This document shows, piece by piece, positions 10,305-22,150 of a stretch of DNA of 64,000 nt. Location: positions 1,054,001 to 1,118,000 of the forward strand of contig JBANDB010000005.1 in NCBI GenBank assembly GCA_037576215.1, read 5' to 3'. A model generated the notes under the pieces. It was not told where the DNA came from and ran no database searches. It was given only the letters and a program-made list of their open reading frames with translations. How positions within the stretch are numbered: the stretch's first letter is position 1; every line of letters begins with the position of its first letter. The position numbers and the translations under genes are program-made. Origin of the DNA: Armillaria gallica (Eukaryota; Basidiomycota; Agaricomycetes; Agaricales; Physalacriaceae).

Positions 10305-12242
10305 TTAACCATAAACGTCATCCTCCTCAAGACCTTCTGTATCACCAGCATGAACAATTTCTCGCTGAGCTTCAGCATGGGTACGGCAACGAGTTTGCAT
10401 TCTGCTGGCCTGGGGTTCTGCTAAATCCTTCTGAGCTGTACCTCGGCCATGTCCACTCCCCCTTCCACATGTTGCCACTTTGTGTTGTCCATGCGCTCTC
10501 TCTTGAGGCTGTGCTTCTGCTGCAATTCCTAGAATTCTCGATCAGTAACAAATTATTATCCCCTAATTGAAGTTCCCTGACCTTCTTGACTAACTTGCCG
10601 GGTATCTGACAGGACCTCACCGGTACCTGTCAGAGAAGTTGCATCACAAATATTGACCCCAGCAACAGCACTGACAAGCCCCTGCATTGCAGAATCAATA
10701 CTAGAACCGGCACTATTGCTAACAGAAGGGCTGAGGATGCTATCTTGGTCATTGCCGACTATTGGTTGATCCACTGATTCAGGTGTGTCTGATTCGGAAC
10801 TGCTGATGTTGGCGAACACTTCCTGGATGTTAATGAACTCATCTTCTTGATCCATTGATGGACCATGCAGACGTTTCGCTGTTCTTCCAGTGAATATAAA
10901 TTTGTTGAAGGCTGCAATTGTTTCCTTCATATGTGGTTTGTCCCAAGCCTCAATAATGGTCTTCTTGTACTGATGATAGTCGGACTCGTAGTTGATGCCT
11001 GAGCGAATACCCCATTTGTCAAATTGTAAGTTGCCTGAGAGAACATAATGTGCCTAGTGAAATTCAATGTCTGAGAAAATATCAAGCGAACATCAAAGAT
11101 ATTGATCTTACTGCGGTTGCGGCAAAGGTGATAGCACCAGGGGAAACTTCAGTCACCTCCCAAAGATCAGCATTAGTTGATTTTCCTTTGAAGGTCATCT
11201 TGCTTGGTTTGATGCGTGTGGCACCATAAAAAATAGCTAAGAGTATCTGTCATTTAATACATCAGTGAAATTCACGTTGATTAAATGTTATGATACATGA
11301 AAGAGTACCTTCATTAAAACTGTGCTGCGAAAAAGAAGGCATACATTGCCCTTCAACCCTTCCTCCCACAGGATTGGAGATAGAGAATAATATGTCTTGT
11401 TGCTGGGCCTGTATCCGAGGAGTTCGAGGCACCTAGGATCGTTCAAAGTGTTGAATTTAGGGTTGCTGATAGCGGAGGGGATCAGAGTGCCAAAGATTTC
11501 AAGAAAGCAATCATTCTTGATGCGGTTGATAAATGTTGACTGGCCATCGCCTGCGCACTTGATGAACTATATGAAACGAGGTCAGCAATATAAAAATAGA
11601 GACATACGGTATAGGATGTGTATTAAAACATACATGTTTCTTTGCAGGCCCATAATTCTTCACAAAAAATGGGTGAAGCTCCTTTTTCAGGGCTAAGTAA
11701 ACCTCAGCATATACTGCATCTTGCTCTGCTTCTGGACTCAGATAACATGCACTGCTAAGGATAAGATTGCCATCAACAAACGATCTCTGTGTAAATATGA
11801 CATCAAGATCTTCAGGCCACATCTCGATGGTCACAGCACAATGCTTTGTGAACTTGAGGATCCCATGCTCTTGTTCAGCAGTAAGAACAGAGGTCTTCAT
11901 AGCTTTCTTCTTTGAGCGAGGAGCCAAAGGTTCCAGCTGCCTATTTGCTTCGATCAGTTCATTGACTTTCAGCTGCATATCACGAAGACTCTACACCAGC
12001 AGTAAGTGCCTCATGAGTCGTGAATGTCAAGATAAATAAATCATGAAACTGACCTTGTCTAGTTTGTGATATGCTTTAACAAGACACAGTGTATCAATGA
12101 TGCCATTGATCGAGAAATGATCTTGAATGTCATGGATAGTGAGAGCCTCGTGAGGACCTTCAACAGTGATATGAGAAGGATGTGGGATAGTATTATGAGC
12201 TGATTGATGCGGCATAGAGGGCTGTGGGTGCTGAGTAGCCAT
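10305..12242 (-). CDS. Plavaka companion gene, six exons, unknown function
   Basis: Six exons can be joined with consensus GT..AG sites and no stop: 12242-12054, 11990-11634, 11566-11309, 11246-11112, 11053-10621 and 10528-10305, separated by introns of about 60-90 bp. The start is MATQHPQPSM. The product is about 530 residues: a charged N-terminus, a middle part with SKKKAMKTS, a core (exons 3-5) containing LLFRSTVLMK, then EVSPGAITFAATA and SGINYESDYHQYKK, a Ser/Asp-rich linker and an Arg/Gly-rich tail with CGRGSGHGRG. The layout resembles the accessory ORFs often seen in mushroom transposons, but I cannot name a domain. If exon 5 is not spliced, the protein ends at 10556. Its open frame contrasts with the broken transposase. 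Confidence 0.65.
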
Positions 12243-12640
12243 ACAGCTGTAAATGAGGGAAATGCGAGGGAATAAAGCAGTAAAGAAGAATCTGTCTCGA
12301 GAGCTTTCAAAAGGGATCACAAAAGCACAATAAATTGATAAAGTACACCATGAGTACAGCCAGTAGGAGGATCGGTGCCCATAGAGACTTGTGGTAGGTG
12401 CCACTGTTCAAGAGTGTGTTTCAGGCTTGCAGCTTCAGATCCTGGAATCACAGATATGCCCAAAAAGAACCCTCACTGTTCAATGTTAGTGCTCAAACAG
12501 GAGAAGAAACCCTAGATAGAAATAAATTAAAAAGCATGGAAACAAATTGAGATGGCATAGAGGACATATAATCAAATATACTGACAGCTTTCGTGGCCTT
12601 AGAGAACATAGATTGAGTAGTAGAAGCATCCCCTGATGCA
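12243..12640. other. Upstream region of the companion gene
   Basis: About 400 bp without a supported gene; it would hold the promoter of the minus-strand companion gene. No TATA box could be assigned with confidence. Confidence 0.3.
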
Positions 12641-13930
12641 TTTCGCCTTCATTTCGCTTGCTCGCTTGCCTCGGACCGTACAACCGTACAGTGATTGAGT
12701 GGCTGTGCGACTTCTTTCTTCTTGTTTCACCACCATATCCTCTCGCCTCCACACCCATGTAGCACCCAAATGGGTGCCTCTCAAACTCAAAATTGTAAGT
12801 TTTATCTATTCTTTTACTTCTAATGTTGTTTTAGGTCACTTCAGCGCATCTGGTGGCCCCAAGAGCTCTGGATGGCATGCATCCAACCCCACCCACCTGC
12901 ATACACCCTCACTTGAGGCAGCATTGCCATACACTCACCCACGACAACAACAACAACAACAGCAAGTCAGATAATGATGATGACCCTGCCCATGCCCCGT
13001 CATGGCTGCAAATGCAGGCCCTATCCTCACTCTAACCAACCTAGCATCCCCCACATCGAGATCAGGGTCAATTGCCACCATGCAAGGATTCTGCACACTA
13101 TAACAGTGTGTAATACACCCTCAAATATGGTATCGGCCACCATCTCAGTGCAGGAAGGCCCACAAATTGCGCAACCAACGATGAGGATGCCAACACCATG
13201 CACGACGACAACGATGAGGATGGGGGCAGAGGGATTTCTGCTGTGAGGCAGGGCCCTGGCATTGTCCTGGAGAGGGCTGATACCAAAGGAGATGAGACAT
13301 GGACGAGGTAGGAAGGTGGGAGAGGATGAGTGGGATGGTGGGACCAAGATCGGGACACTGATGAAAAACGACAGCAACGACGGCCAAGCTCTTTGGGGCA
13401 TCAATCAAGGACTCAAGGGCATCCTGAATGATGCAAGAATTGTGGCCATGTGACAATTTTTCTGCCTGCCGCTGCCCACCGCACCCAAATCCAACATCGG
13501 GCTGCACTGCTCCACCCACACATCCCAGCCATGACAGAGTCATGCATCCCCCATTGTTTGGGTGGGGGAACACGATTTTTCTGTGCGCCAGTGCCTCCGG
13601 TGCCCCCATCGCTGGGCATTGCTATTGCATCCCCAGCACTCCTGGTCTATTACTACCTCTACAGCCTCGCCACTACCACCTGGACCTCACCACCTCCATT
13701 TTCAACATCAGGGAATCCAGTGGTGAGGTCCTTTTTTGCCTCCGACCTCGCTGTCACCGTCAAATTGGTACCAACCCCTCCCTGCCCCTCTCCTCCATCC
13801 CAATGACACCTTGACTGTCATGACTACGCCATAACCATCTATTTCAATGTGCCAGATGCAAACCCCCTCAACGAGCCCACTTTCCATGCCTGCCAACAAT
13901 GTGTATGCCTGCATTGCTGTTTGCAATGCA
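12640..13930 (+). pseudogene. Worn copy of the gene found at 35595-37211 in the large hAT element
   Basis: Blocks here align with the hAT companion gene. Examples are GCATGCATCC with surrounding sequence (12877 against 35804), the intron-like TTGTAAG...TTTTAGGTC stretch (12794-12838 against 35718-35766), and the residues KIG......N.......QAL.G (near 13345-13405 against 36253-36325). It also has a (CAA)n run at 12942-12963. Stops in every frame make it non-functional. It lies inside the Plavaka element, between the companion gene and the hAT miniature element. The CpG-richer composition than its surroundings suggests later arrival. Confidence 0.5.
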
Positions 13931-14347
13931 TTTTATTTTATTTTTGTTACATAAATATTCCAAGATTACATACAAAATGTATATACTTTCTACTTTATAA
14001 TAATAATTCTTTCAATCACAGATGTTGAATCTTAAGTTTTCACACTATCACTGTATAATATGGTTGTATGGGTACTGTCATGGCACCTGTATGTATAGGA
14101 CTGTACCATCAAGAGCTTGAGAAGGACTGTATTGATAGCTGTCGATGGCCATGTATAGTATGCAGTCCTCATTACATGAAGAGTGAAACTCAGCAATAAG
14201 CCTAATACAGCACCGTAACTCTCATTTCCATTCATTTTCTGGTCATTTGCGACCAATATCAGTGTTATTCTTGTGTATTTGGAATTGAAGATGCAATTAA
14301 ATTCCTGCAAGTGTTAGAGGCACCTCTTTGCGGTAGGGCTTCATACC
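13931..14347. other. No gene recognised
   Basis: AT-rich spacer between the hAT-gene fragment and the hAT miniature element. The minus-strand ORF at 14032-14310 has no motif. Confidence 0.3.
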
Positions 14348-14355
14348 ATCATATT

Positions 14356-14724
14356 TAGGGATGTGCACTGTACCGTTACAGATATGACCATAACAATATG
14401 GCCATAGACCATATGAGAAATCTTGCCCATGATATGGTACGGCTGATGCCAAATCTGTACTGTGTCCATACAGTTGTCTGTATACAGATAGTTTTATGAT
14501 GAGAGTGAATAACTGTCATCAAAATGTAAGTGTAATTTGCATCATTGAGATTATATTTACTGATCTCAATGACATTGAATGCTCCCCTACCATTCCCTCA
14601 ATAACCGTACTTCAACCGTATGGATACGGCCATATTTTGGCTCATCCAAAGTGCTCACAGTATGGACCCGTATCCATAGCCACCATACATAGCCACTGTG
14701 ATACAGATATGGTGCACATCCCTA
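14356..14724. mobile_element. hAT-type miniature element with perfect 8-bp target duplication
   Basis: The left end TAGGGATGTGCACTGTACC and the right end, reading in reverse TAGGGATGTGCACCATATC, form the terminal inverted repeats. ATCATATT occurs immediately outside both ends (14348-14355 and 14725-14732), identical over 8 bp. The element is 369 bp, non-coding, and shares its ends and internal TGTCTGTATACAGATA with the elements at 5695 and 6041. It sits inside the Plavaka element, so it is the younger insertion. Confidence 0.9.
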
Positions 14725-15009
14725 ATCATATTAGCAGCAATGTAATGAGAAGAAGAGTAATTGGATAATCTATCTGTATAGCAGTACAACTATGAGGCTT
14801 TTATACCTCTAGAAGTATTCTAGTATATTCTACGAGTGTCCCAAAATTGTAGCTAAGTTAGTAAGATAGAAACTTCAAGTATAGATATGACTTTTTGTGC
14901 TTGGGTAAGGTCTGGTTGAATGCTCATGTACCGACTAGTGTCTTGGAGCTGACAGCTGTATACTGTATACAGTATGGTGTGAAGCCCTAATTTTGATTAT
15001 CTGGGACTT

Positions 15010-18000
15010 TATAGTTTTGAAGAAGGTTACGCAGTCCTTTCAGTCGCAGAACCATGTCTGTATCAATAATATCCACCACAAAATAGTCTTGCCCATATTC
15101 AAGATCTGAGTCTGGGTCCTTAACAAGAAGTGCACCACGTGTTATAGCATTGATAGAAATAAAGGCTGAGTGAAGCCTTGGACGTGCTCAAACACGATAA
15201 AAACCCAGATCTTTATCTCTTTGTAATTTCCAGTGTTCTTGTCCATCTTTAATTGGAAGATCACATGGATGAACCAATGCCAGAGAGTAAAGATGTCCTT
15301 TATACTCACACTCAAAAAGTTGAATAAGCTCTGCAATGTACTGTCCATCACTTGTATTTATGATGACACCATCATATCAAGGATGATTGTAAAAGCTGGG
15401 ACTGCATCACAACAAATCTCTCTCCTGTTTTTGGTTTATGCAAGATTGATAATTAACAGAGAGTGTTTGATACACTTTAATCTGATAGGAACCACATTAA
15501 AACATGTAAGTATAAATATTAAAATCAAAACCAACCTTATCCTCTGGAACAAAGTGAATCCATTCTTCTTCTGGAATGAGCCCTTCTGATTGTCGATTTA
15601 AAAATCCAGTTATAAAATGTCCAAGACATAGATGGAATGAGTTATAGGCTGGATCATCATGAAAGGCTTCTTCTAGCTCAGCAAATGTGTGAGGATCTTT
15701 AGATGTGCTATGAAGACTATGAAGGCTTGCTTTATCGGTAGTGTGATCAGTTGTTATTTCCTTGTCTGGTATATCATCATCACTATCAGAAACCACTTTC
15801 TGCTGCTTCTGATGTTTTTTAAATCTATCAATCCTTTGACAAATTTGCATAGCAATGTTATACCGATGATCTGTTTTCAAAATCTGATAATATACTGAGC
15901 CCAAGTTGTATTATTAGAAATATTACTACATACCTGTTCTGCAACATTTTTAAAGTTTGTTTGTATTTGATATGCTTCTTTGAGTAGACCATGCATACTC
16001 TCATTGATTTTTGTATTGTAGTTTTTGGTCACGCCTTTAGCTTTGATATCATCAAATAAATGTTGCTGAGTATGCATTTTGATAAAGTTCCAAGTTGTCG
16101 GGATTTTGTATCCACTTTCTTTTGTTGCATCAGAGTACTCCTAAATAAATTCTATTAGCATTTTAATATTGAGAATAAGAATTGGAGTGAAAATTATGAT
16201 CATGAGTCAATAAGAATAGTCATCCAACTCCAAGCTTCTCAAACATAGATAAAATGAATGACATACATTGATTTTTTCACCAAATTTTTGCATCTCATTC
16301 TGTCCAGCTGTGATAGTCTCCTTGATATGAACATCCATTGCTGCATACATATCCAATTCTAAATGACTTCGGATGCACTGGAGAAGCAAGTATCCTTTAG
16401 GATCTGCTTCTTTTGTTAGAACAGAATGTGTAACAAAAAGAATTTGCTAGATTAACATTCTAATAAGTATAAAGGTTGTCTGTCAATAACTTAAAGTCTC
16501 ACTTTGGATATATGCTCATACTTCTTTTCATCTGTAAAGTCAAATGACATGACCGAGTCAAAATGTGTGATATCTCTCCATCAAGGAAAATCTTTTATTC
16601 TAAAACATAAGTAACATTAGTAAATCAGAATCAAAAATAATATCTCAAAAGTTATACAAATCATCAACAATAATGCTAGCATCTTGACCATAAAATCCCT
16701 CTATGTGCTCAATAAGCTGTGAGAGTAAGTGATCAAATAGTCCACTTAGAAATGCATGTAATCTATCCCAATTTACTGCATGGTAAGGATCAGATCTATT
16801 TATATTCTAAAAGACATTCTAAAAACATAATTAATTGTGAATAGCATTTATTAAAAAAATCGCACCAGAACTTTATGCAGACCATATGATTTTAATAGTG
16901 CTTCTGAATTATCATAGTTAAGTAGCTCTGCATGTTGAAAAATATCCTTCATCTCTTCTGTAGTATGCAAGGAATGTCTTTTTGACAGGTTAAGAAGTTC
17001 ATCCAATGGTACTAAGCAAACAGGACTAGGATGAAGACATCTGCCCCCACGAATTAATATCATCATGCAACTTAAATTTTACGATTAGTTTGATATAATA
17101 TTGCAAAAACAATGCTTACTGTTCTTCATAGTCTGCAGAAAGAATAAGAACAAATGGATACAAAACAATGACTACTTCCGAGTTTGGAAGTTTGAATGCA
17201 AAACCACTTTGTGAATGTTGTGCAATAGAATCAAGAATTCTTCAGAAGGATTCATGCCACATGACCCGTTTAAAATTAACCCATGATGGTTTGCCTTTAT
17301 GCTTTTCATCTTCTTCAACCTAATATTTGAAATGTAAGAAATGTATTGGAACAACTTACATACTCACAATTGGAAGCCATCCAACAACACAGCCTCCACC
17401 AAAGTCTTTACTATTCCTTATAGGAAATGGAAAATTTCCACAGCGTGCCATGACTGGATATCCTTTTGCAGTGCCAAATGAGGACAATCAAGTTTTATCT
17501 GCATATAAAATATATGCAAGAGGTTTGCCACCCGGTGGAAGTGAGTTCTGTTGTGAATACATAAGGTAATAACACCCTCAATTTGTCTTATCACTCACTT
17601 GAATTTCCCACCAAGTATCCCCAGTCCATGGCTCATTGAAAAATGTACTCTAGCACCACTCTTTTTATCCTCTCAAAATAAACGCACAGCATCCCAGGTA
17701 AATTGTGGTACAAGCTCAGGATCATTAAGAAGATCAAGAGTCCAATCCCATAAAGGACAGTAGTGAACCTTATAATATCTATCTTCATCATTTTATGGAA
17801 AAGTAATTGTTTCCTTTTTAAACTATAAAATATTGAATGCAATCTAATAATATATCAAAGTAGATTTATAAGCTCACATTTGTTAATAGATGGTCAGCCC
17901 ACTCCCAAACTTCTGTAAGATCTTTATCATTCTTGATAGAATATGATGTTGATTTTCTGTCTCCACACTGGTCTATAAGATTGAAAAAGGTATTGCACTC

Positions 18001-18874
18001 TTGATGATTCAAGCCAGTTTTCAATGTGAATTCTGCCAATTGAAAATCAAGTTCAGATGGAAAGGGATGCCATGGGTGTTTGTCAAATGTGGAGTTTTGC
18101 TTGACACCACTGCTATCGAGAAACTCTTTGAGAGGTAAAACATAAGTTTCACGATTAGCAGATGGGTGATACTCTATAATGACATTCTCGTTGTTCACAT
18201 TGACATTATCAAGAATCAATTTCCTAGATTGGAAATTTCTTCACCATTGACATCATCCACTAAAACCATGATATCAGTAGAATCATCAAATTCAAACCAA
18301 TAGGTGCAGTCAGAGTCACAATTCTGAATTCTGAAACTCATAATCACAACTCCAGTCCTCCCTAGAATCTGGGGCAGACCAAAATTGAACCAAGAGTTGG
18401 ATTCAGAATCACAATTCCAGTGACTTTGACAGCCTCTAATATTTTTACATACTAGGTTCAGAATTAATAGATGCTGATGATGATGGAGGAACATCAGCAT
18501 TATCAACAGGATTAAATTCTTGAGCTATTGTAACAGATTAGGGTTCCATACAAGATATAGAACAATAGAAATTGACACGCACAATCCTGAGTAGCATTTG
18601 TTGAATATTGCTGGATATTGACATGCATAAAGTGAGAATCTATAGTGCCAAAAAGCCCATTGAGCATGAGAAGATGTGTTTATTCAGAGGATACTAGTTG
18701 CGCACCTTGCTGCACTTGATTCCAGTCATCATGGAACTGCAAGTCTACCAAATCCTGCTCCATTCTCTTCTTACAAACTTTCTTGTGATTTCCCAAGCCA
18801 TAGATACTGAAGGAATTTCTACAGTATAGGCATTTCTTGTGAGCAGATTTATTCTGTGCACTATCAGATGGCAT
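15010..18874 (-). pseudogene. Plavaka/KDZ-family transposase (multi-exon, decayed)
   Basis: Reading leftwards from MPSDSAQNKSAHKK at 18874, the parts follow the order of Plavaka transposases. There is an N-terminal Cys/His finger (CLYC...H....C, about 18830-18765). A segment with HPWHPFPSELDFQLAEF follows at 18085-18030. Then come SSFGTAKGYPV and GGGCVVGWLPI (17490-17370), PSPVCLVPLDELL (about 17020), the VNWDRLHAFLSGLFDHL region (about 16790-16720) and a C-terminal block with SLALVHPCDLPIK and DYFVVDIIDTDM (15270-15040). Lesions include minus-strand TGA stops at 17488-17490 and 15188-15190 and a stop near 17805. KDZ transposases cut and paste DNA with an RNase H-like core; I did not place the catalytic residues. 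The finger probably binds the element ends. Confidence 0.85.
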
Positions 18875-18879
18875 CTTGT

Positions 18880-19680
18880 AGTGCAAGAGGGGGGTGATGG
18901 GAGAAAGACAGGGTGCATGGACGAATCATGCAGTATTATAGACTTCATCTGTTCTGATTTCCGATACTGATCAAGACCCGAGTAGAACACATGACTGGAG
19001 CACATTCACGCATCTTTGGTGCATAATAAATTTTAAGTCAGACTTGTGCTTGCATTAATCCACCAGGAAAGTAGAGAATCTCTCTCAAAGCATATGAAAT
19101 CAGTGAGCTTGCAGGCTAGCAGTATTACTGTAGCAGCACTAGCATATGGTGCTGCTATCAGAGCAATCATTTCTCCCAAGACCGCATGCACAGAAGACAA
19201 TTGGAACAGCAAGTTGCCACTGGGCTTCCAATTGACACGAGTAATGCCCTGAAATCACATCATATCAAGATGTCAAGGCAAATTCTGAGATAGCACAAGA
19301 ATAGAGATGGCTAGCATTATCTGCAACTACCTGCTCTTGTCATTCCTCCATTTGTGCCATCAGTGAAGATTTTCAATGACTCGGAAACTTGGATGAACAA
19401 GGACACAAAGCTGTAAGGATTTACATCACTTACAGGTGTTTATGCCAACAAAAATATGTACATTTAATACATTGTGAACATTTTACATGCTAGGATTATG
19501 TCTCTAAACTTCTACATATCAGTACGATGCTCCCTTGCTCATCAACGCATCCAATGCTTTTAACTCACTTATATTTGCATGGGTTCCATATATGGTAACC
19601 AGCCATCTTATCTGGTGATCATATTGTCGGGCCGAACCTTATCTCAAGCTTATCAGAGTGATCGGCTTATAAGGCTGAAA
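18880..19680. other. Plavaka right subterminal region
   Basis: No gene seen. This would be the promoter side of the transposase and carries three CTTATC motifs (19607-19671) close to the element's end. Confidence 0.4.
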
Positions 19681-19689
19681 TGAAATTTC

Positions 19690-22150
19690 CAACATATTCT
19701 GCCCAGGTGATAGCGAGTCTGGCTGGAATTCATATCTCAAAGCTTATTTTATAAGTTAGAATCAGTGATTACTTCCCCTTGATGTTTATCCACCAAATAA
19801 TACCAGTGCAAAGGTCTGTCAGTATTCCATGCAAACACCATAGCTGCCTCTTCATTTATAGCATTCTTGATAGTATTTTCATACACAATGATAGGTGCAA
19901 TTTTCCCATTCTAGTGTTGTCCAGTCAGGCCTGATAGTAGACGCTGTTCTATGCAACAGAGTCTTGTAGTTGTCCACAGTGCATTTACCAATACACAATC
20001 TTCCCAACAAATCAACAAGTGCATCATTTTCCATCCCAAATTAGTGTATAATCTGTGAAAAAGCACAATGGTGTCAATAGAATACTATAGAATTTTCCTG
20101 ATGATATTCATCTGCTGTGCATTTCCTGTAGAAACTGCTCAATCTCATGTACAGTCTTGTCTGACTGACAGGGGTCAACTGCACAAAGTTGCCTGCGGAT
20201 ATGACATTGACCCCTTCAAATGACTTGTCATTCTCCTTCATGACTTGCAATGCTTCACAGACTTTGTGCAACAACTTACACCCTATCATAAATACCTTGT
20301 CCACAAACAAGTAATTGACTCCTTGCCACATTGTAATCAACTTGGCCATGGTTTTGGTGGGGTGGCCATGACAAGAATGCTGGGAGAGCATCAGGAGAGA
20401 ATGCAAGGTAGCATCTGATATATTCTTTGCTGCAACACCAGTAAAAGATGCAAGTCTGAATCTTCTCTCTTGCTTTCAATGAGAAAAAAAGTCCATAAAA
20501 GCTCATATAACCATAGACTTACCCATGCCTCCAGGTCCACCCAAAAACATCCATAGCTGTTCTGGACAATTTTTCAAGCTATGCTCAGCTATTATCATGA
20601 AAGCATGCCTCTGTTCTGTGTTCAGTTGTATTTGCCCACTATTTCTTCTAGGTCTACATCACAATCAGGATCATGGCCTTTAATGTTTTGTTTAAGCTCA
20701 GTAGTTGTTAAAGAAACATACTCATATCCCCAGGGATCTTGAAAGTCATTACCATTGGAGAGATCAGCTTCATTGGTAGTAGACATAGATGGCTTGGCCA
20801 AGTCTGTTTGTTCCATAACCAGCTGGTTTTTGTGACACCAGTCACTCTGACACTTCTTATATGCCTTGTCTCAGATGCATTCTTGGGAGGGCTCAGATTC
20901 ATCTACTAGCTTACAAGCATCTTCTAACTTGTCAGTGGACCATGAAGAGCTCAATGAAGATTTTCCATAGGATAAGAAAATATTTGCTTGTGAAGTGATT
21001 TTAAACATTCCTCAACTGCATGTGTGTGGCATTCTATCTGCTGTGAGTGTTTCATGTTAGTAGTATCCAAATGGTCCAATAATTGTTAGTACCAACTCTC
21101 TGGTGCCACTCTTCAAAATGATCATCATGGCTATCTCAGCATTCATGCAACAGTTGCATGTTATTCATTCATGGCATCTATTCCAGTTGTACTGCACAAA
21201 ATTCAGATAAAGCATCAGCCCAGCTCTTGCCATAAATATGAAGATCCCTGCCATGCTTCTATAGTTTGAAAAAAATTAGCATTAAATGACAGTACCTTTT
21301 GTAAAGTGTCAGCCTGTCCCTTCAAGGAAGTGCCTCTCCCCATGGAACAGGAGTCAACCATTGATGATCTGCCAGAACAACTTGAACATAAGAATGACAT
21401 TCCTTGTGGTCTTCTTTGAAAGGTATCTGGCTTCTCATGTAGTGGTCTTCACCATCTTCATCTTCCAAATCATCACAGTCCTCTACAGATCTTTCTGTCC
21501 CCTGCCTCAGACTTGCTTTGGTGACTTTCTGCACAGCAGAGATATATTCCCAAACAGAAAGGTGAGCCAAGTCTGGTCAACACAAGACATAGTCTTCAAC
21601 TGCTATCAAGGAACCACCTTTGTTGGTAGCCAAATACACATCTTCATTTTCATCTGTGACAAAAGAAGTCTCCACACTATCATTATTCTCTAGAGCTGTT
21701 CCAACATCAATGCCATCTTGTGCTTCTAAACCAGAGTCAGCAGTATCATTGAGAACAGGCAAACTGTCAGCTAAATTGACAGATACATTATCATGAGTGC
21801 AAGAGCTCACTGTACACTCAGGAGAGGGATCCATCACATTGACTGTATACTCAAAGTTGCTCCAGTAAACATTTCAAAATGAATGGCTCATATAATGATC
21901 TGTGTATCTAGACAAATACATGGCAACTTCTTGTCCAAATAACTCCTGTTTTGACATCATAGAATAGGTGCATTTTTGTAGCAAGTGTTTTGCACAAACA
22001 ATGACACTGTCTTCCTCCAGATCAAATTCTCCCAACTTTTTAACTGACAATTCTAGAGCAGCATAAGCAACATTGGCCTTGAGACATGATTTTATAATAT
22101 AATCTGTGATATAATACAGCATAGTGAAGAGACTCTGTACACACAAGTGA
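19690..22150 (-). pseudogene. Helitron PIF1-like helicase, main part
   Basis: The minus strand shows, in order, a linker region with QSLFTMLYYITDYI (22130-22090), LSVWEYISAVQKV (about 21560), the ATP-binding Walker A loop GGPGGMGKS (20541-20515), and a Walker B region reading FVDKVFMIG (20300-20275). The block SAGNFVQLTPV follows, then NDALVDLLGR (about 20025) and NTDRPLHWYYLVDKHQG (about 19830-19780). The Walker B acidic pair is D-K where D-E is usual, and GDF..QLPP has become GNF..QLTP, so ATPase activity is probably lost. There are also frameshifts and stops. The Rep (HUH nickase) domain should lie upstream but the frame ends near 22150. The downstream remainder is at 9245-9750. Confidence 0.9.

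Larger units (their letters stand above)
9751..19681 (-). mobile_element. Plavaka/KDZ-type DNA transposon inserted in the Helitron helicase
   Basis: The inner content (KDZ-family transposase at 15010-18874 and a companion gene at 10305-12242, both on the minus strand) is that of basidiomycete Plavaka elements. Outer borders are set by an 11-bp near-identical duplication: GAAATGTCCAA at 9740-9750 and GAAATTTCCAA at 19682-19692, just where the helicase frame breaks. KDZ elements usually make 8-9 bp duplications, so a few of these bases may be chance. Clear terminal inverted repeats were not seen beyond TTATAAG near both ends. CTTATCTGG occurs near both ends in the same orientation (9847-9855, 19607-19615). 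Size is about 9.9 kb including later insertions. Confidence 0.75.

Noticed and set aside
12490..13930. Many overlapping ORFs on both strands suggesting a dense gene cluster
   Set aside because: This stretch is GC-richer and low in stops by composition; only the similarity to the hAT companion gene is supported.
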